The notes beneath the pieces are model-generated. The model saw nothing but the letters and a program-made list of their open reading frames with translations. It made no database searches and was not told the DNA's origin. A stretch of DNA of 64,000 nucleotides from Pelecanus crispus. Its lineage: Eukaryota; Chordata; Aves; Pelecaniformes; Pelecanidae. Shown here piece after piece: positions 45,451 through 57,824 of this stretch. Numbering within the stretch: position 1 is the stretch's first letter; every line of letters begins with the position of its first letter. The stretch is taken from positions 177,612,491-177,676,490 of the forward strand of contig NC_134643.1 in the NCBI RefSeq assembly GCF_030463565.1, read 5' to 3'. The position numbers and the translations under genes are program-made.

Positions 45451-48400
45451 CCCTCTACAGGCTTCTGACTTGAAAAAAAGAAAAAAATATCTTTCAATCA
45501 GCTGCACATACATTTTGTGGTGATTACATCTAGAACATCCTGTGGAAATGCTTATGTCTGCATTGACTGTAGTGGAACACCATGACCTTGTCTCACTGCA
45601 AAAATGTAAGACCAGCCACCTTTGGTCAGGCAAAGGATCCATATTGCCCTTTATCCTACTCCTTACAGAAGCAGGAGATATATAAAAACATGCTAGCTGG
45701 TACAGATACTACCCTGGGAACACTGTCCCATAATTGAGCAACTTTCAACCCAGAAACTTCCTGCACCCAATCTAGTGTTTTAATGGCCTTTAATGACCTT
45801 TCTGTTAATTTCTAAAGCCTACTCTCTTAAGCCATTCTAAAATTATTGTCTTCAATATCCTTCAGCAAGGAGTTCCACTGTTACACTATAAATCTATCTT
45901 TTAGCTGGCCGAAGAAGCTAAGATTAATTTCACCCTAAACACTTGCAAACTGACTGTCATAGATGTATTTCAGTATCTTTACGAGGATTGAAGGTGCACT
46001 GACTGATCTATACTTTGATCTGTAATTCCTTGATTGTGTTGCAGCACTTAACCTGTACTATGAGCCTCTCAGCAGGGGTTATTAGCTCAGGTGCAGCACA
46101 GAGAGAATTCATCTAACTGGGTACATATGTTTCTAGGGTCCCTGCACCAAGCTTCACTGTTTTCTGTAGCCATTTATTATGTTGCTGTCGTTGCTAATGC
46201 TTTTGTCAAGTTGCGGAAAAGAAATATTACCAGATTGGTTTCCTTGCCTTTGCAGTTCAAATTCCTGCAAGAATTTTCAAGAATGATGCAGGATACAAGA
46301 ATCACGGCAGTGTCATCTTTTTGTTGTAAGGCAAATGTATGACTAGCAGCAGAGCTAGGTCTTTAGAGCCTCTTCTCATGGGGAGGGAGACCTCCCTCAG
46401 TATCGGGCCATAAGAAATTTAGATTTTTTATCAGTGTTTGGTGAAATGTTCAAGTCTTTCTGTATCTCATTCCGTTTTGCATCTTTGCAGTTTTGTTTTG
46501 CATCTAGCACCGTGTGGTACTGTTTGAAGCTTCCTGTGGTCTTTTGCAATGTATAAGACTTTTCCCTTTTTCTTGGTCAGTTATTATTATCAGTGTTACA
46601 GCAGCAGCCCCCCCAACCCCCCCACCCCCCCCCAAATCCAGAAATATTAGAATTGTGTCCTGCTCAGGGAGGGACAGATAGGACAGCCATTAAATATAAT
46701 GTCAAGCATAAACCCAAGATGTACTTAGTGGCACAAAATGCAGATAAGGTTAGATGCACTGGTGGAATCTGGCTGGTTAGACCATGTTTATAACTCCTTT
46801 GCACAGCAGCAAAAAGCAAGGAGGATAAACCAGTTTATCTGGTCTATTGATTGCTTGTTGCTCTGAATCCTGATACTTTGATTTTTTTGGCTTGAATCTT
46901 TATGCTGCAAAAAGGGTGAAACTGATGCTTAGGGCCATCTCCCTAGGGCTAATATATGGATCAGGTATGCAGGTAGCTGGCAGAGGATTTTCTAAGGTAA
47001 GTGTGCAAAACATGCAGCTGCAGGTCTCCCTTTAGGAAGGGTTTCAAACCCACCTCTCTCATTTTACATGTTAAATGTGGCCTAGAGGAACATCCACCCA
47101 CACCAAATGGAAAAGCCAAATTTCCTTCCAGTTCCAAAAACATTATAGACATCTGCCAAATGACATTTCTAATTCTTCCCGTAAAAAATGGAAAGCTAAA
47201 CAGAAGCATCACCCTTCCAATAAATCCATTCCAAACTCTTCCTGATTTATTCCAGATCCACTGCATTTTGGTAAGGCTGTTAAATAATACCCGCTTTTGT
47301 TCTCCTTACAGGGCTTACCTCAGAATATATTTTATATGGGTGTTCCTTCAGAGACTTTTAAAAATGCTCTAGAAATCATAAAGAGGCAAAGTTTGACTTC
47401 TGATACACGTGTTCAGTTCCTATTGACTTCGGTGGGGAATTTCAAGCTGGAGTAGACCACAGTGTTGGAAACATTTATTTAGGCACACTAAGGAAAATGA
47501 GTAGTTCTGAATAAATGTTAATATTTCCATCAACTACAACAAAATTTAAGCACCTTAGTTCAATTTTGTTTTTAATACAAGGAAGAGACAAATCACTAAA
47601 ATATGTTTAAGAAATCAAAGGAATGGTGAAATGAAGAAAGCCACAAAAACTTCTTCTCGGGAGGTTTTTTTAAGGACTAATTAATCACAACATCTCGCAA
47701 TAGATGTATCATCTCTAAGATGTAAATAAAGGATAAAGCTTTAACTTGATTTTTACTGCAGTGAGGCTGTTGAAAAGCATCCAAATTCATATTACCATAA
47801 AGAAAACAGGTCTTAAGATTTTATCCTTTATATTATAAAAATGTTGAAAGGGCTGTTTTCAGCTGTCACTGTTGTGCCTCTATTTGTTCTGGAAGGTTTT
47901 TGCAGCCTGACTACTTGGACAAGCACAAGAAGACCCAATATCCTCTGGCTATGCCCTGACCTGGTCAGACAGATCCAGCTCCTGTCCAAAGTCAAGTAAT
48001 TGCACTCGCATTGCTCAACCCTGCTTGTTACCTCAAAACACAAGTGCCATGTGAATGTGTCTATGTATGACTTTGGATCAGAGCTGGCTCATGTCTGGCC
48101 ATTTTGAAGAACAGACAGACAAGCTTGCATCTGTCTGTACCTGTCCCTGTAGACATACCCTAAAGCTGCTAAATAGCTGATTTTTTTTTTTTTTATGTCA
48201 CAGTAAACAATGAATATGGAATGTCAAGTAATCATCGTGGAACTAAAAAATCCTCAACAAAGAGAACGGGTAAAACAATGCAAATAAAATGAGATTTTTT
48301 CCTCCCACACCCATAAACTGTCATGCAAGTGCAATAGCTGGAATTAACGTAAACTCTTTTTGAAAAGCTAATTTAGTAGTGTGCAGTCACCTTTTATTTT

Positions 48401-51400
48401 CTTCATTATTCTCCTATTTTAATATGTTTCTTCTTATTTTAAGAAGAACTTGAATTTTGATATTTCCAGAATGTGAGCAAGAAATACTGGCTATTTGTAC
48501 AGGAAGTACAAAAGAGCCTGTGAAATTTACAATTTTCTTTCATAAAATTAAATGTCCTGGTAAACTTTGGATAAGATTCCATACTTCAAAGTCGTAAGTG
48601 TTGCATGAGTGTGTCTGTTGGCAAAATTTTCCCAAAGTATATTTGTTATTAAATTCAGTAATGTAGCAAAGTAAAAATGGCCATTACACTGTATGAAAAA
48701 GCATTAATTTCTTCAGCACTGTACTAGCAGTAATAAAAAAGAACACCCCAGGTAAAAACAGAAGATGGATGTATAATCCTCACTAGTCTTTTAGAGCAGT
48801 GCTGTCTAATATTATTAACTTATCTTTTTATCATAAATATTTGAGGGTTCACTATTTATTTTTATTTTTTCAGTTTAATTCTTCCTTTTCCATGTTTAAA
48901 AGCCGTCTTTTCCACATTCTACTGGTAACATTGCTATTTAAGTACTGATGCGGTCGTAAGCCAAATATTGCAGTCCCTAGCCTGTGGGTCCATCCTACAT
49001 GGCCTGCTACGAGCTGTCATAGTGCTGTCTTACCTTTGGTTTTGTGCTTTTTGTGGGTGAATACTGAGGACTGATGACCACGTTTTGTTTGGAAATACCA
49101 TTGCAGTAATAAATGGGAGAGAGATTTATGGAACTCTTCCAAAGGTCTTCCCCAGGTTTTCCAAGGAGCTCTTTAAATTGAGAGGTAAGAGAAAATATAG
49201 ACCAAAGCTTTTGCAGCTAACTTGGTTCCCTATCCAAACGCCACATTCAAATGGATCAGAGGACTTGTTTAAAGAACTGCTTGTCCTCAGAGTGATCAAA
49301 GAGCCTTTCCATTTTACACTGACAGCAGGATACCATATCCACAAATAATACATTTTAAAGAAGGCTTTTAAAGCCCTAACTCTCACCATGATTCGAGTGC
49401 AGGTCTATGCTACAAAACTGAACTTTGTTCTAGCAGGGAACAAACAGGTGGCAGCCAAGTCCAGAGGTGCAACTGAATCTGAGAAGATAGGAGTTAATTT
49501 TCCAAAGGCTTTGCAAAAATGAAGGACAAATAACTTTAAACATAGCAGCACTTTACACCTAAAATATCTCCTATTTCAGAAAGAAACAGTAACATATCTC
49601 CAGAAGTAGAACAGAACACGAAGTAGCTATGGGGCTTCATGAGTGGATATAAATTTAGAAGATCTGATGAGCCATCTCAAACTTTTCTCCAGCTGCTTTG
49701 ATGACATCATTGGTTTCACTGTCTACAGCGGCACCATTGTCACATTAAACAATGACAGGTCTAAAACTATCCTCTCTGCTTTCCTGACAGATATTCATAT
49801 GCTGCAGAAGGAAAAAAAAAATCTTCTTCTTGTCATCATAATTTTTCTTTTTTTCTTTTCCTTTTCTTTTTTCCTCCCATATAATTCCCTTTTGTCCTTC
49901 AGGTCTTAATTGCAATTCATTATTATTTTTGTGAAGAGCAGCCTCATGAAGGCAAAGAGTTAAAGACGTCACTTTAAATGACAAAAGCTGAACACTTTAC
50001 CCCACTTTCAGTCTCTCATCTATTCATCCTTTTCATTGTGAACTTCGCTATTTCAGCTTTCTAAGCTCTTCAACTACCTGCCCCTAATTTGTATTCCTGG
50101 GAAGAGGCCTAGGCTGGTTATTTTGCATTTGTGTGCTAATGGTGATGAGTTTGCTTCTAAGAGGAGAACAGGGAGGGGAGGGCAGGAACCTCCAAAAGGG
50201 TTTAAGTGGGAGTGAGGGTGAAGGTGCAGGAAGGGTTGTTTGGGGGAGAGTCATGCTGAATTTTAACCCTGAATGCTTTCTTATGCAATTTAGCACAAAG
50301 CCCTCCTGATTATATGGAAAATGACACCCTGTGAAAACTTGCCTGTTCATATACACCTTTTAAGCAAATAGGTTAGTCAAGTGTCTGGAAAGGCTGGGAG
50401 ACAGTTGGGTCATCATTTTATTAATACATTAAAACATGACATATATTTTGCAAAGCTGGTTTGTTTTTTTTTTTTCATACTGCCCTGAAAATTATGTTAC
50501 TTATTCAAAGTATGCATAGTATTCTGAAATATGTTTATTAAGGGAAAGAGTCTGTACATGTAAATGATAGCTGTACAACCCAACTCTGCTTTGTTTGATA
50601 AAACCATTTACTTTCACAGGGTTAATTTTGTCTGTGCGCTTAGATGCCATGTGAGATAAAATACCTTTCATTAGATTAAATAGGCAAACAGAGGCTTTTC
50701 GACTTATTGACTAGTATTTCAAAGCTGAGCATTTCTTATGCTAATCATTTTTATAACTAATTTAACAGATGTAAAAGAATGTCATTATGAATAATTAGAG
50801 ATGTTAGTAATTTAGTTTCTAATTAACCAGGGATGTGGCAGACCATTACAGATGGGAATACTCATTAGCCATGAGAGGGATGGGTGTTTTACTGCTTATT
50901 ATAGATTCTGCCTATATTTAAAAATGGTTTGGTTGTTTGCACTTTTTAATACGGAGTCCTTTCATTTCATGCTGCTGGCTATATCAGCTTGTTGCATTTT
51001 GTTGCATGGTAAACCAGACAACTGCGCAAAGCACCTGATGCAACAAAGCATGTAGGCAGTCATTTTTCATTTCATGAACTATTGCATGACAGTAGTTCTC
51101 ACCCCAACTCCACACCCAAGAGGTGAATTCGCAAAAGGGGCATTTTCCTTTTGCAGGTGTAAGTAGCTTGTAATACAATTAAGCACGTAAGTATTAGACC
51201 TTCAAATCTGTGCCCATGATTCATTTTGTGAGCAAAAATGAAACAGAGCCTACGCACTAATGTCCCCCTACTCACTGAGCTTATGACATACTTTACAGAA
51301 TGGTACTGCAGTCTTATACGTCATCCATTTGTTCCACGTAGGCTTCCACTAGTGACTGCACAGCAGTCCCTGGGGTATGCAAAAGCTGCTCCTTTAGACT

Positions 51401-52390
51401 CTTACATACCCTGAGTGAACTTCTACACACCACTGCTGTTTCTGCTCTTATTACTTTCTGCTTTGTTTAGCCACAATTTCCAAAATTATTATTTATTCTA
51501 AATGTCCCAATTCTGTTTCAGTAAGACCCAATTAAAATGCAACCGTCGAAAGACAGACTTTCTTCCCTTCCATTTGAAAAAAAAAATTAAATATATATAT
51601 ATATCTTTTTACAATTTCTTATATACTGCAAATCCTTTGCAATCAGTAAAGTCAGCTTGTTTTGGAAAAGAGACTGAATATTGACTACAGTAGTCATAAG
51701 TCTTCTTGCAATATTAGCATATTAGCAATATGGACAGGCCATTAAGCTCTCTGAGAAGGCCAGTCTGCCCAATGATTTATTAGTCTATGGAAAGCAAGAG
51801 ACTGACAATTTCATGAGCTATGGCAGCAAATAAACCTGAAGGAGAAGAGCTTCCTCCCAGGTCTGACACTGGGGTTATGCAGAAATGTGCACCCTAATAA
51901 TGGCAGTCTTTGTCTGTAGAACAAAGTCACGCACAGTTTTTCAAGAGTGACCCAGTTAAACTGCTATAAGCTCTGTTTAGTCTGAATATGCGTAACAGGC
52001 CTTCACCTGCCATTTAATGTAGCTTAACTAGATTAGTTTAAACCGTCCCTTTAGTTAACCAGTGCAACTTTCTCCTGCAGGGAGAAACAAAAGTGGTTTC
52101 AAGTCAGATCATTCCTTGTTTCTGTGCAAAACTGTTTGCAATTCCTCTTACTTGAGAACAAGTGTGTCCCATTTCAGTTCCTGGGTTAGAGTCTGCACTA
52201 AAAATATCAGAAGGTGTAAATTAAAATGAACTGCTATTTCAATTCAAGTGTTCACATAGGGAAGAAGTAAAGATGGAGATTCCTGATATGCTTATTAGCC
52301 TACTTATGTATATTGTATTGCCAGTTAAACTTTGCCTAAGATACAATTCAACATACTTAGTCAGATTAGAAAATATTTTTTCTTTTCATA
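45450..52390. other. Intergenic desert, part 3
   Basis: No gene is supported. A decayed LINE-like piece lies at 45725-45930, a C-rich run at 46608-46634 and a T-rich run at 48181-48195. A TTGACTTCGGTGGGG core that recalls an old repeat is at about 47420. CTTTT-rich low-complexity sequence lies at 49845-49875, and a TA repeat at 51588-51603. The frame at 49085-49348 is not recognisable and does not start at ATG. Confidence 0.5.
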
Positions 52391-52394
52391 GCGG

Positions 52395-52510
52395 AGATTA
52401 GAGCACTAACCACAGCTATGGAAAAATCAGTGTTCAGTGCCTGCTCCACTATAGATATCATAATACAAATGACCTTGGGCAAGTCACTTAGCATATATTT
52501 GCACTGCAGT
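52395..52510 (+). mobile_element. Ancient MIR-type SINE fragment (5' and core part)
   Basis: The head 'gattagagcactaacc' is followed by 'cctgctccactatagat' and then 'tgaccttgggcaagtcactta' less its last base. This is the order of the MIR head, 'TCTGCCACTTACTAGCT' and the highly conserved 'TGACCTTGGGCAAGTCACTT' core. The 3' half beyond the core is not recognisable, so the element is truncated or decayed. Confidence 0.75.
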
Positions 52511-55500
52511 CAGACAACCTAACCTTAAAGTTCAGCATTCCTGAACTTTTTAGCAGCACTAGCAGACCACTGTCAACCCCTACTGTTTTCAAAGGCCACT
52601 GTGGCCCCCTATAAAAATTTTAATCAAAAGCACCATTGTGATAACTTTGTTTTATATGGTTCAGCAAACCACTTACTATAAATTGGGAACTGCAGATGGG
52701 AATCACTCCAATGGCATGGCTTCAATGTGGGTTAAATGCTGAGCATCCCAGACAGATTTGTGCATCCTGAGCTGCTTTGTCTACACTTCTGCGAGTGCAT
52801 GAGCTAGTCTGGCTACTACCAGCTCTCCCATGCCTGTCCTCACTGCTGCCATGCTTCCCAACTGCAGTGTAGACCGTGCCTCAGCTCCTCACCTGTGTCT
52901 ACCTCACAGGTGCAATCTGAACATAAATGTATCAAAAGACTGTGAGGAATGCAGATATCATAGGCTTAATAAGAGTATTTAATATATAGTCTGAAGTACC
53001 CTGAATAGTTATTTTCTGAACTTTCCCTAGGACCTTGTGGGAAGTCCTAGTGGATATGGCTAGAGGAATGAGCAAACTACTAAAACGAAGGTGGGAAGCT
53101 ACATAACTGTCAAAAATTATCTCAGCTGTGTTGGTTTAACCAATGTCTGACTCATCTGACCTCTCTCTAGCCTGACTACAGTAGAGATATTAAAAAAAAA
53201 AAAAAGGCACCAGACCATTTTAAAAGAACAGAAGGTGCTAAAAGGAAGGGGGGGTGTGTTATAATGAGTGGCTGGTGGCCAACAACCACCTTTCCAGATG
53301 CCAGAATCTGAGAGTTTGTTTGGTTTTGCTCTCAGAGTTAATGTGACGTACCTGAACATGTGGAATCTTCAAACTTGAGGCTGAAATCTCCTTTTGGTGA
53401 TGCATGCTTCTGGCTGAAGCAAGTGGGGAAGGTAACTGCATGTCACTTTCAGAGGAGATCAAGTAAGGAACAGCATAAACAAAATTCTTACAAATACCAG
53501 ATTTTGGGCAATCAGAGTACAGTCTGGTGGTGGTGTTCTTTGATCTGAATCAGTTTCTTCACCCTTAGTTGCAAATTCTTTTCCACAGGACAAGCAATAA
53601 TGTAATGCTTCCTTAGGGAAACTTTGCTGGCATTTGGATAAAAAGCAATTGGCACGCATACCCCAGCCTTTTAGGTTAGTACTTTTGCTAGCAGTAAGCC
53701 AACTGCATGAGCTTCTATCGGTGGTTAAAAGGACCAAGGCGAACCAAAGCAAACCAAACCAGGAGTGGGCCTCGTGTTAAGTTAGTGGCTACTGTCTATC
53801 TGTAGGGAAGCAGACCGTAAACATTAATGGATGCAACTAGATCAGCTGTATCTATAAATTCTATGAATTTGCATTGATGCCAGATTCTAAAAGATGAAAG
53901 TCTACACAGCTGTCCTACTTTGATTGTTAATTTTTCTCTACATGTTTCTTCTGAATGTTATTGGAGAAAGAGAAAAATCTTTCAACTACAGTAATCTAGC
54001 CTTTACTGTGCAGTGACTGAAATAGATATTGTTTTGTCATTTACAGGTTATTGCTTAATAGAAAGTTGTCTGAGCTAGTTTCCTAAGATTAGGTGATGAC
54101 ATATTTGAACATCACTTATCATAGTCATGTAAGCAGTATGTGTATGTTAATAAAGATCCTCTGTGCTGGGATTTTTTTTTTTCCTCTGGGTTATAAACTA
54201 TGTTCTGATGCATAAAAATGAATAATTTAGTTATAACTGTACCACCACAAGTTTATTGTAAACTGAAGCCACAATTGCAATCTTGGATGCCACAAAAAAC
54301 TCGCTATAAAAATATCTAAATGGTTCTTGCTTCAGCTGCAATAACATACCATTTTACATTACCAGATGTTAAAACTCTATAGATTATCTGACAGCAAATA
54401 CTATATCAAAGGCAGTTCAAAAGAAAAGTAAAAATTATTTTCATATTTTTAATCATGCCTGCAGATGGGTTAGGATAATCTGTCATAGTTCAGAAGTAAA
54501 AAAGAAAAGAAACAGGCTTGATGTAACTTGGCTCAGTGGTCTGTTTCAAATATGGTTCAGACACAATGGGAAAAACAAACAGGTCTTTGCTTGAGAAAAC
54601 AGATGCAGCAGGCAAGTGCAAAATCTTACTTTGCTCGTTTCAAAGACAAAAAGCAAAAATCTAGCCTTTCAGGAGAGATAAAGAGAGAGAGCGATCACTC
54701 CAAAGATCCCGTGTAAGCTTTTCTTTTTGGAGATACTTTCCGCGCTTCCCCCTTCCTCTTCCCACACACACTGAATCAACAAACCCAGATGTTCACAAGA
54801 ATACATCCCTCGGTACAGCCACGTCCTGTGCCATGCTTGTACAACAAGAGGAGATGCCTCGCTGCAGATGCGCAGGAATCCCGTGGGACCGATTGTTGCG
54901 CTGCAAAGTGATGTACAAACTGCGCTGCAGAGGCAGCAGGGAAACTGAGCATGCTGCTTATTTCTGCACAGGGAAAGCTTCATGGACTGAACCCTCTTCA
55001 GGGGCCCTGAAGATCTAGAAGTTCAGTGCTTGCAAAAAATGTGACTTCTGGCTGGTAGCTCTGGGCATGCGCATCCCGGGTCCTTGTCTTTTAGTGACAT
55101 GATGTTCCTTCTTAGTCTGGCACAGCGCTGAACTAAAGAGCGGGGTCTGGAAGACAGAAAAGAAGCTGACACTAATAAGAAATGCAATCTGTAATTATTA
55201 TCTTGCCTTCTTATGGAATTTATAGGGAACAGTGTTTCAGTTTATACCCACTCAGGTTCAATCTTTGTCACCTGCTTACCTGCTTCTCTCAGATATTTTC
55301 CTTGACTGACACCCATTTTATTTTCACTGTTGGCCTGTGATTTACACGTGCGACCGCTTGAACCTGAAGAAAGCAGCAGGCTTATGTTTTGCACGCAGCA
55401 ACTCTTGTGTCACCTTCTCCTAGTTTAGTTACGCCCGACTGCCTCAAAGCACCCTTCGACCGACCTGTATGGAGGGGTTTAAACCAGCGAATTCAGCAGG

Positions 55501-55640
55501 AGCCCGTAAAAAAGAAATACAAAATAAGTGGCAGGGTCGGGGGTGGGATGAGGAACCAAACCGCCCGGTGCCTGAGATTTTTAAGGAAAAAAAAAAAAAA
55601 CAACCAAAAAAAAAAGGCATTCCTTTGCCATAAACAATAA
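52510..55640. other. Intergenic, no gene seen
   Basis: No supported gene. At about 52535-52690 the text around 'ggccactgtggccccctata' may be another old DNA-transposon-like repeat. A-rich runs lie at 53193-53205 and 55586-55614. Otherwise nothing could be named. Confidence 0.5.
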
Positions 55641-56225
55641 CCTGGATGTTTACTGCGCCTGGCCGCACACCCTCGAGCGATGTCCGCGCCGCCCCCCTCC
55701 CCTGGCCGGATGGCTCCACAGCTCAGTGCCTTGGCTTAGGTGCAGTTGGAAATGCCCGAGAATGGCTCTTTGTTGGTTTTCGCCTGTGCGAGAGAGCCTG
55801 GTGTTGCTGCGAAGCGAAGTGCCATTGAATTTGCTCACTCAGGCAGAACACTCGACAGGAAGGAAGGAAGCAGCCATTCTTTCTGGTCCTATTGTCTGGC
55901 CACCAGGCTTAGGCAATCAAACAGCCCTGTGGCCCGGCTGCCGCCTCCTGCTCCGGCCTCTTCTGGTGGGCCCGGGCTGGGGAGGGGGGAAGCCGGGGGC
56001 TGCCTTCTCACGGCGTTTATTTTGTTTTCCCTCCGCTCCGACCGCATCTTTTCACGGCTCAGGGCCTCAGGTAGCCGTCTTCCAGCCCTCAGCGTTTCTC
56101 CAGGGGGAAAGGGCCAGGGAAAGGAGGGGTGAGAGTAGCCCCGGGTGGGACGGAGCTGCTCAGTGCTGCTTCGGGACTGCCACCCTACGAAAAGAAAGCG
56201 GGGGAGCAAACTGCAGGAGCCACTG
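55640..56225. promoter_or_regulatory. GC-rich block in the downstream desert
   Basis: GC content and CpG number rise clearly over about 600 bp, in a neighbourhood that is otherwise AT-rich. Several frames of 100-170 codons cross it on both strands, but none has family resemblance. It may be a CpG island of an unannotated transcript or a distal regulatory element. The CpG density is below that of the SPRY2 islands. Confidence 0.4.
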
Positions 56226-56900
56226 AAGAGTCCTTCCTGTGCTAGGGAATATTTCTGCCATGATCAGAAGGCACTATTCGAACCTCTGGGCTATTTCACG
56301 ACACGTTTATCATTCAGGGGTAATGAAGGGTGAGGTGGAAAAGAGTGTGGGACAGACAGAGCAAACCTGTCTTTTGAAACAGGCTCGTTGAAAAAGGATG
56401 CAAATACAGTGTGCATTTCCGATTCCCCAGTCCCTAGCTCAGTTAGCTCCCTTTTCTCCCCAGAGAAAGGGAGAGGGTGAAAAACAGAGCCAAAGGGACT
56501 GGTTTCACGAGGCAGAGTGCTGCGAGCCTGGCCCCTGCTTATAGTAACACCATGGGGTCAGGGCAAGTTCTCCTCCTGAGGATTCGTGATGGAGGGAGTG
56601 CAAAAGGGGTAACCAGTCTGAGCGTCCAGAGCAAAAAATCTGTCTGCCATTGTGTTTTACCTGCCATACTACATCCCTGTAATGTCTCAGCACTTCCAGC
56701 CTAAAATCAGGTTGCAACCATAAAGTTGCTATGTGGATTTTGTGATGCTGTCTCTCTTGTTCTCACTCAGATCTGCCTGTGGGATTGCCCCCTGCTATGG
56801 TTTGGTGGCCGGATTTGCTGTGTGTGATAGCTGCAGGCTTTTTTTGTTTCATCGTGGTGGGCTTTCCTCAGACAATATGATCCGGTGGCAGATCAGGTAA
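56225..56900. other. Intergenic, no gene seen
   Basis: Ordinary composition with no recognisable gene or repeat. Confidence 0.5.
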
Positions 56901-56988
56901 TAGGTGTGTCAGTGATGTCACTCTTAATGTCACGTGATAGATTAGGTGTGTCAGTGATGTCACTCTTAATGTCACGTGATAGATTAGG
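56901..56988. repeat. 42-bp tandem repeat carrying two TCACGTGA palindromes
   Basis: Two perfect adjacent copies (56901-56942 and 56943-56984), then the first four bases of a third. Each unit carries TGATGTCA, one base from a CRE (56913-56920 and 56955-56962), and the E-box palindrome TCACGTGA (56930-56937 and 56972-56979). TCACGTGA is the preferred core for MITF/TFE and USF-type bHLH-zip factors. Confidence 0.95.
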
Positions 56989-57570
56989 CACCAGCAAATC
57001 TGCGATGTATGGTGAGATAGTAGACTCCGGCGAATGCAGAGGCTTTAGTATTCATGCAATCCTGTTTCTGCAAGCCCGGGGGTGGTTTTGTGGCTGTTTA
57101 AGGCACTCTTAATCCAGGCCCTGGTGCTCCCACCCATGCTGATGTCCCCAGCTGCGTGTTCCAGATCCATCCTCTTAGTCAATGTTATTGCTTCAAGTCT
57201 TGCTTGGCCGCAAGCTTGGACACAGCTGGAAACACATGACAGTGCCTGAGCCTGCTCGCCCGGTCACTGTGCAGAGGCCGGTGTTAGCAGAAAGGGCAGG
57301 GGGGAGCGGGGCGGTGTGGCAGGGGCAGGTGGCACGGTGGAGCTGCCACAGCCTGGGCTCAGCGAGGCGGACGTGGCCCTTTGGCACGGCACCATGCTGA
57401 GGCACTTTGAGTGCCAGGTTCAAAGCCAGAAGAATTTGCGTATACCCAAGAAAGCCTACGGGCGGCAGTGCATTTTGTTAACTTCAACAGAAAAATACAC
57501 GTTGCATATTGGAGTATACCCAGCTTCCCACCTTTATCTTAATAAAACCTCTGCTCAACCTGCTCACACC
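56988..57570. other. Intergenic, moderately GC-rich
   Basis: A moderately GC-rich stretch (about 57220-57400) with open frames that have no family resemblance. No gene is supported. Confidence 0.5.
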
Positions 57571-57571
57571 T

Positions 57572-57655
57572 ACCCTGGTGCGAATCTGAAACCACCTTGA
57601 TGAGTTAATGGAGTTATTCCAGGTTTACCAGTGCAACAGGCAGAAATCAGCACAA
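57572..57655. mobile_element. Decayed palindromic fold-back element (MITE-like)
   Basis: 'ccctggtgcgaatctgaaac' on the left and the reverse complement of 'ccaggtttaccagtgcaaca' on the right are imperfectly complementary around 'gagttaatggagttattcc'. This matches the pattern 'CTGGTGTAAATC...AATGGAGTTACTCC...GATTTACACCAGTG' of a palindromic family common in reptile genomes. It appears related to the element at 38778. Confidence 0.5.
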
Positions 57656-57757
57656 ATTATACCATTTTTTTCTTTTTAACAGAAACAAGTGGAAATTACT
57701 AGAACAGAGAGACATTTGAAGCCAAGCAGAACTCTTGGGTTTGGATTTTATTACAAA

Positions 57758-57824
57758 CTTGAAACTCGGGCCAGTTTTGATGGGATTTGTAAACGCTTTC
57801 AACAAACGTGGGCCGAGTTTCAAG
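57758..57824. repeat. 22-bp imperfect inverted repeat, 23-nt loop
   Basis: The left arm (57758-57779) and the reverse complement of the right arm (57803-57824) agree at 19 of 22 positions, starting 'cttgaaactcgg' in both. The loop is 57780-57802. It looks like another fold-back element remnant, distinct in sequence from the neighbour at 57572. Confidence 0.7.

Noticed and set aside
49085..49348. 87-codon frame with ordinary amino-acid composition
   Set aside because: No family resemblance, no ATG start, no splice or promoter context.
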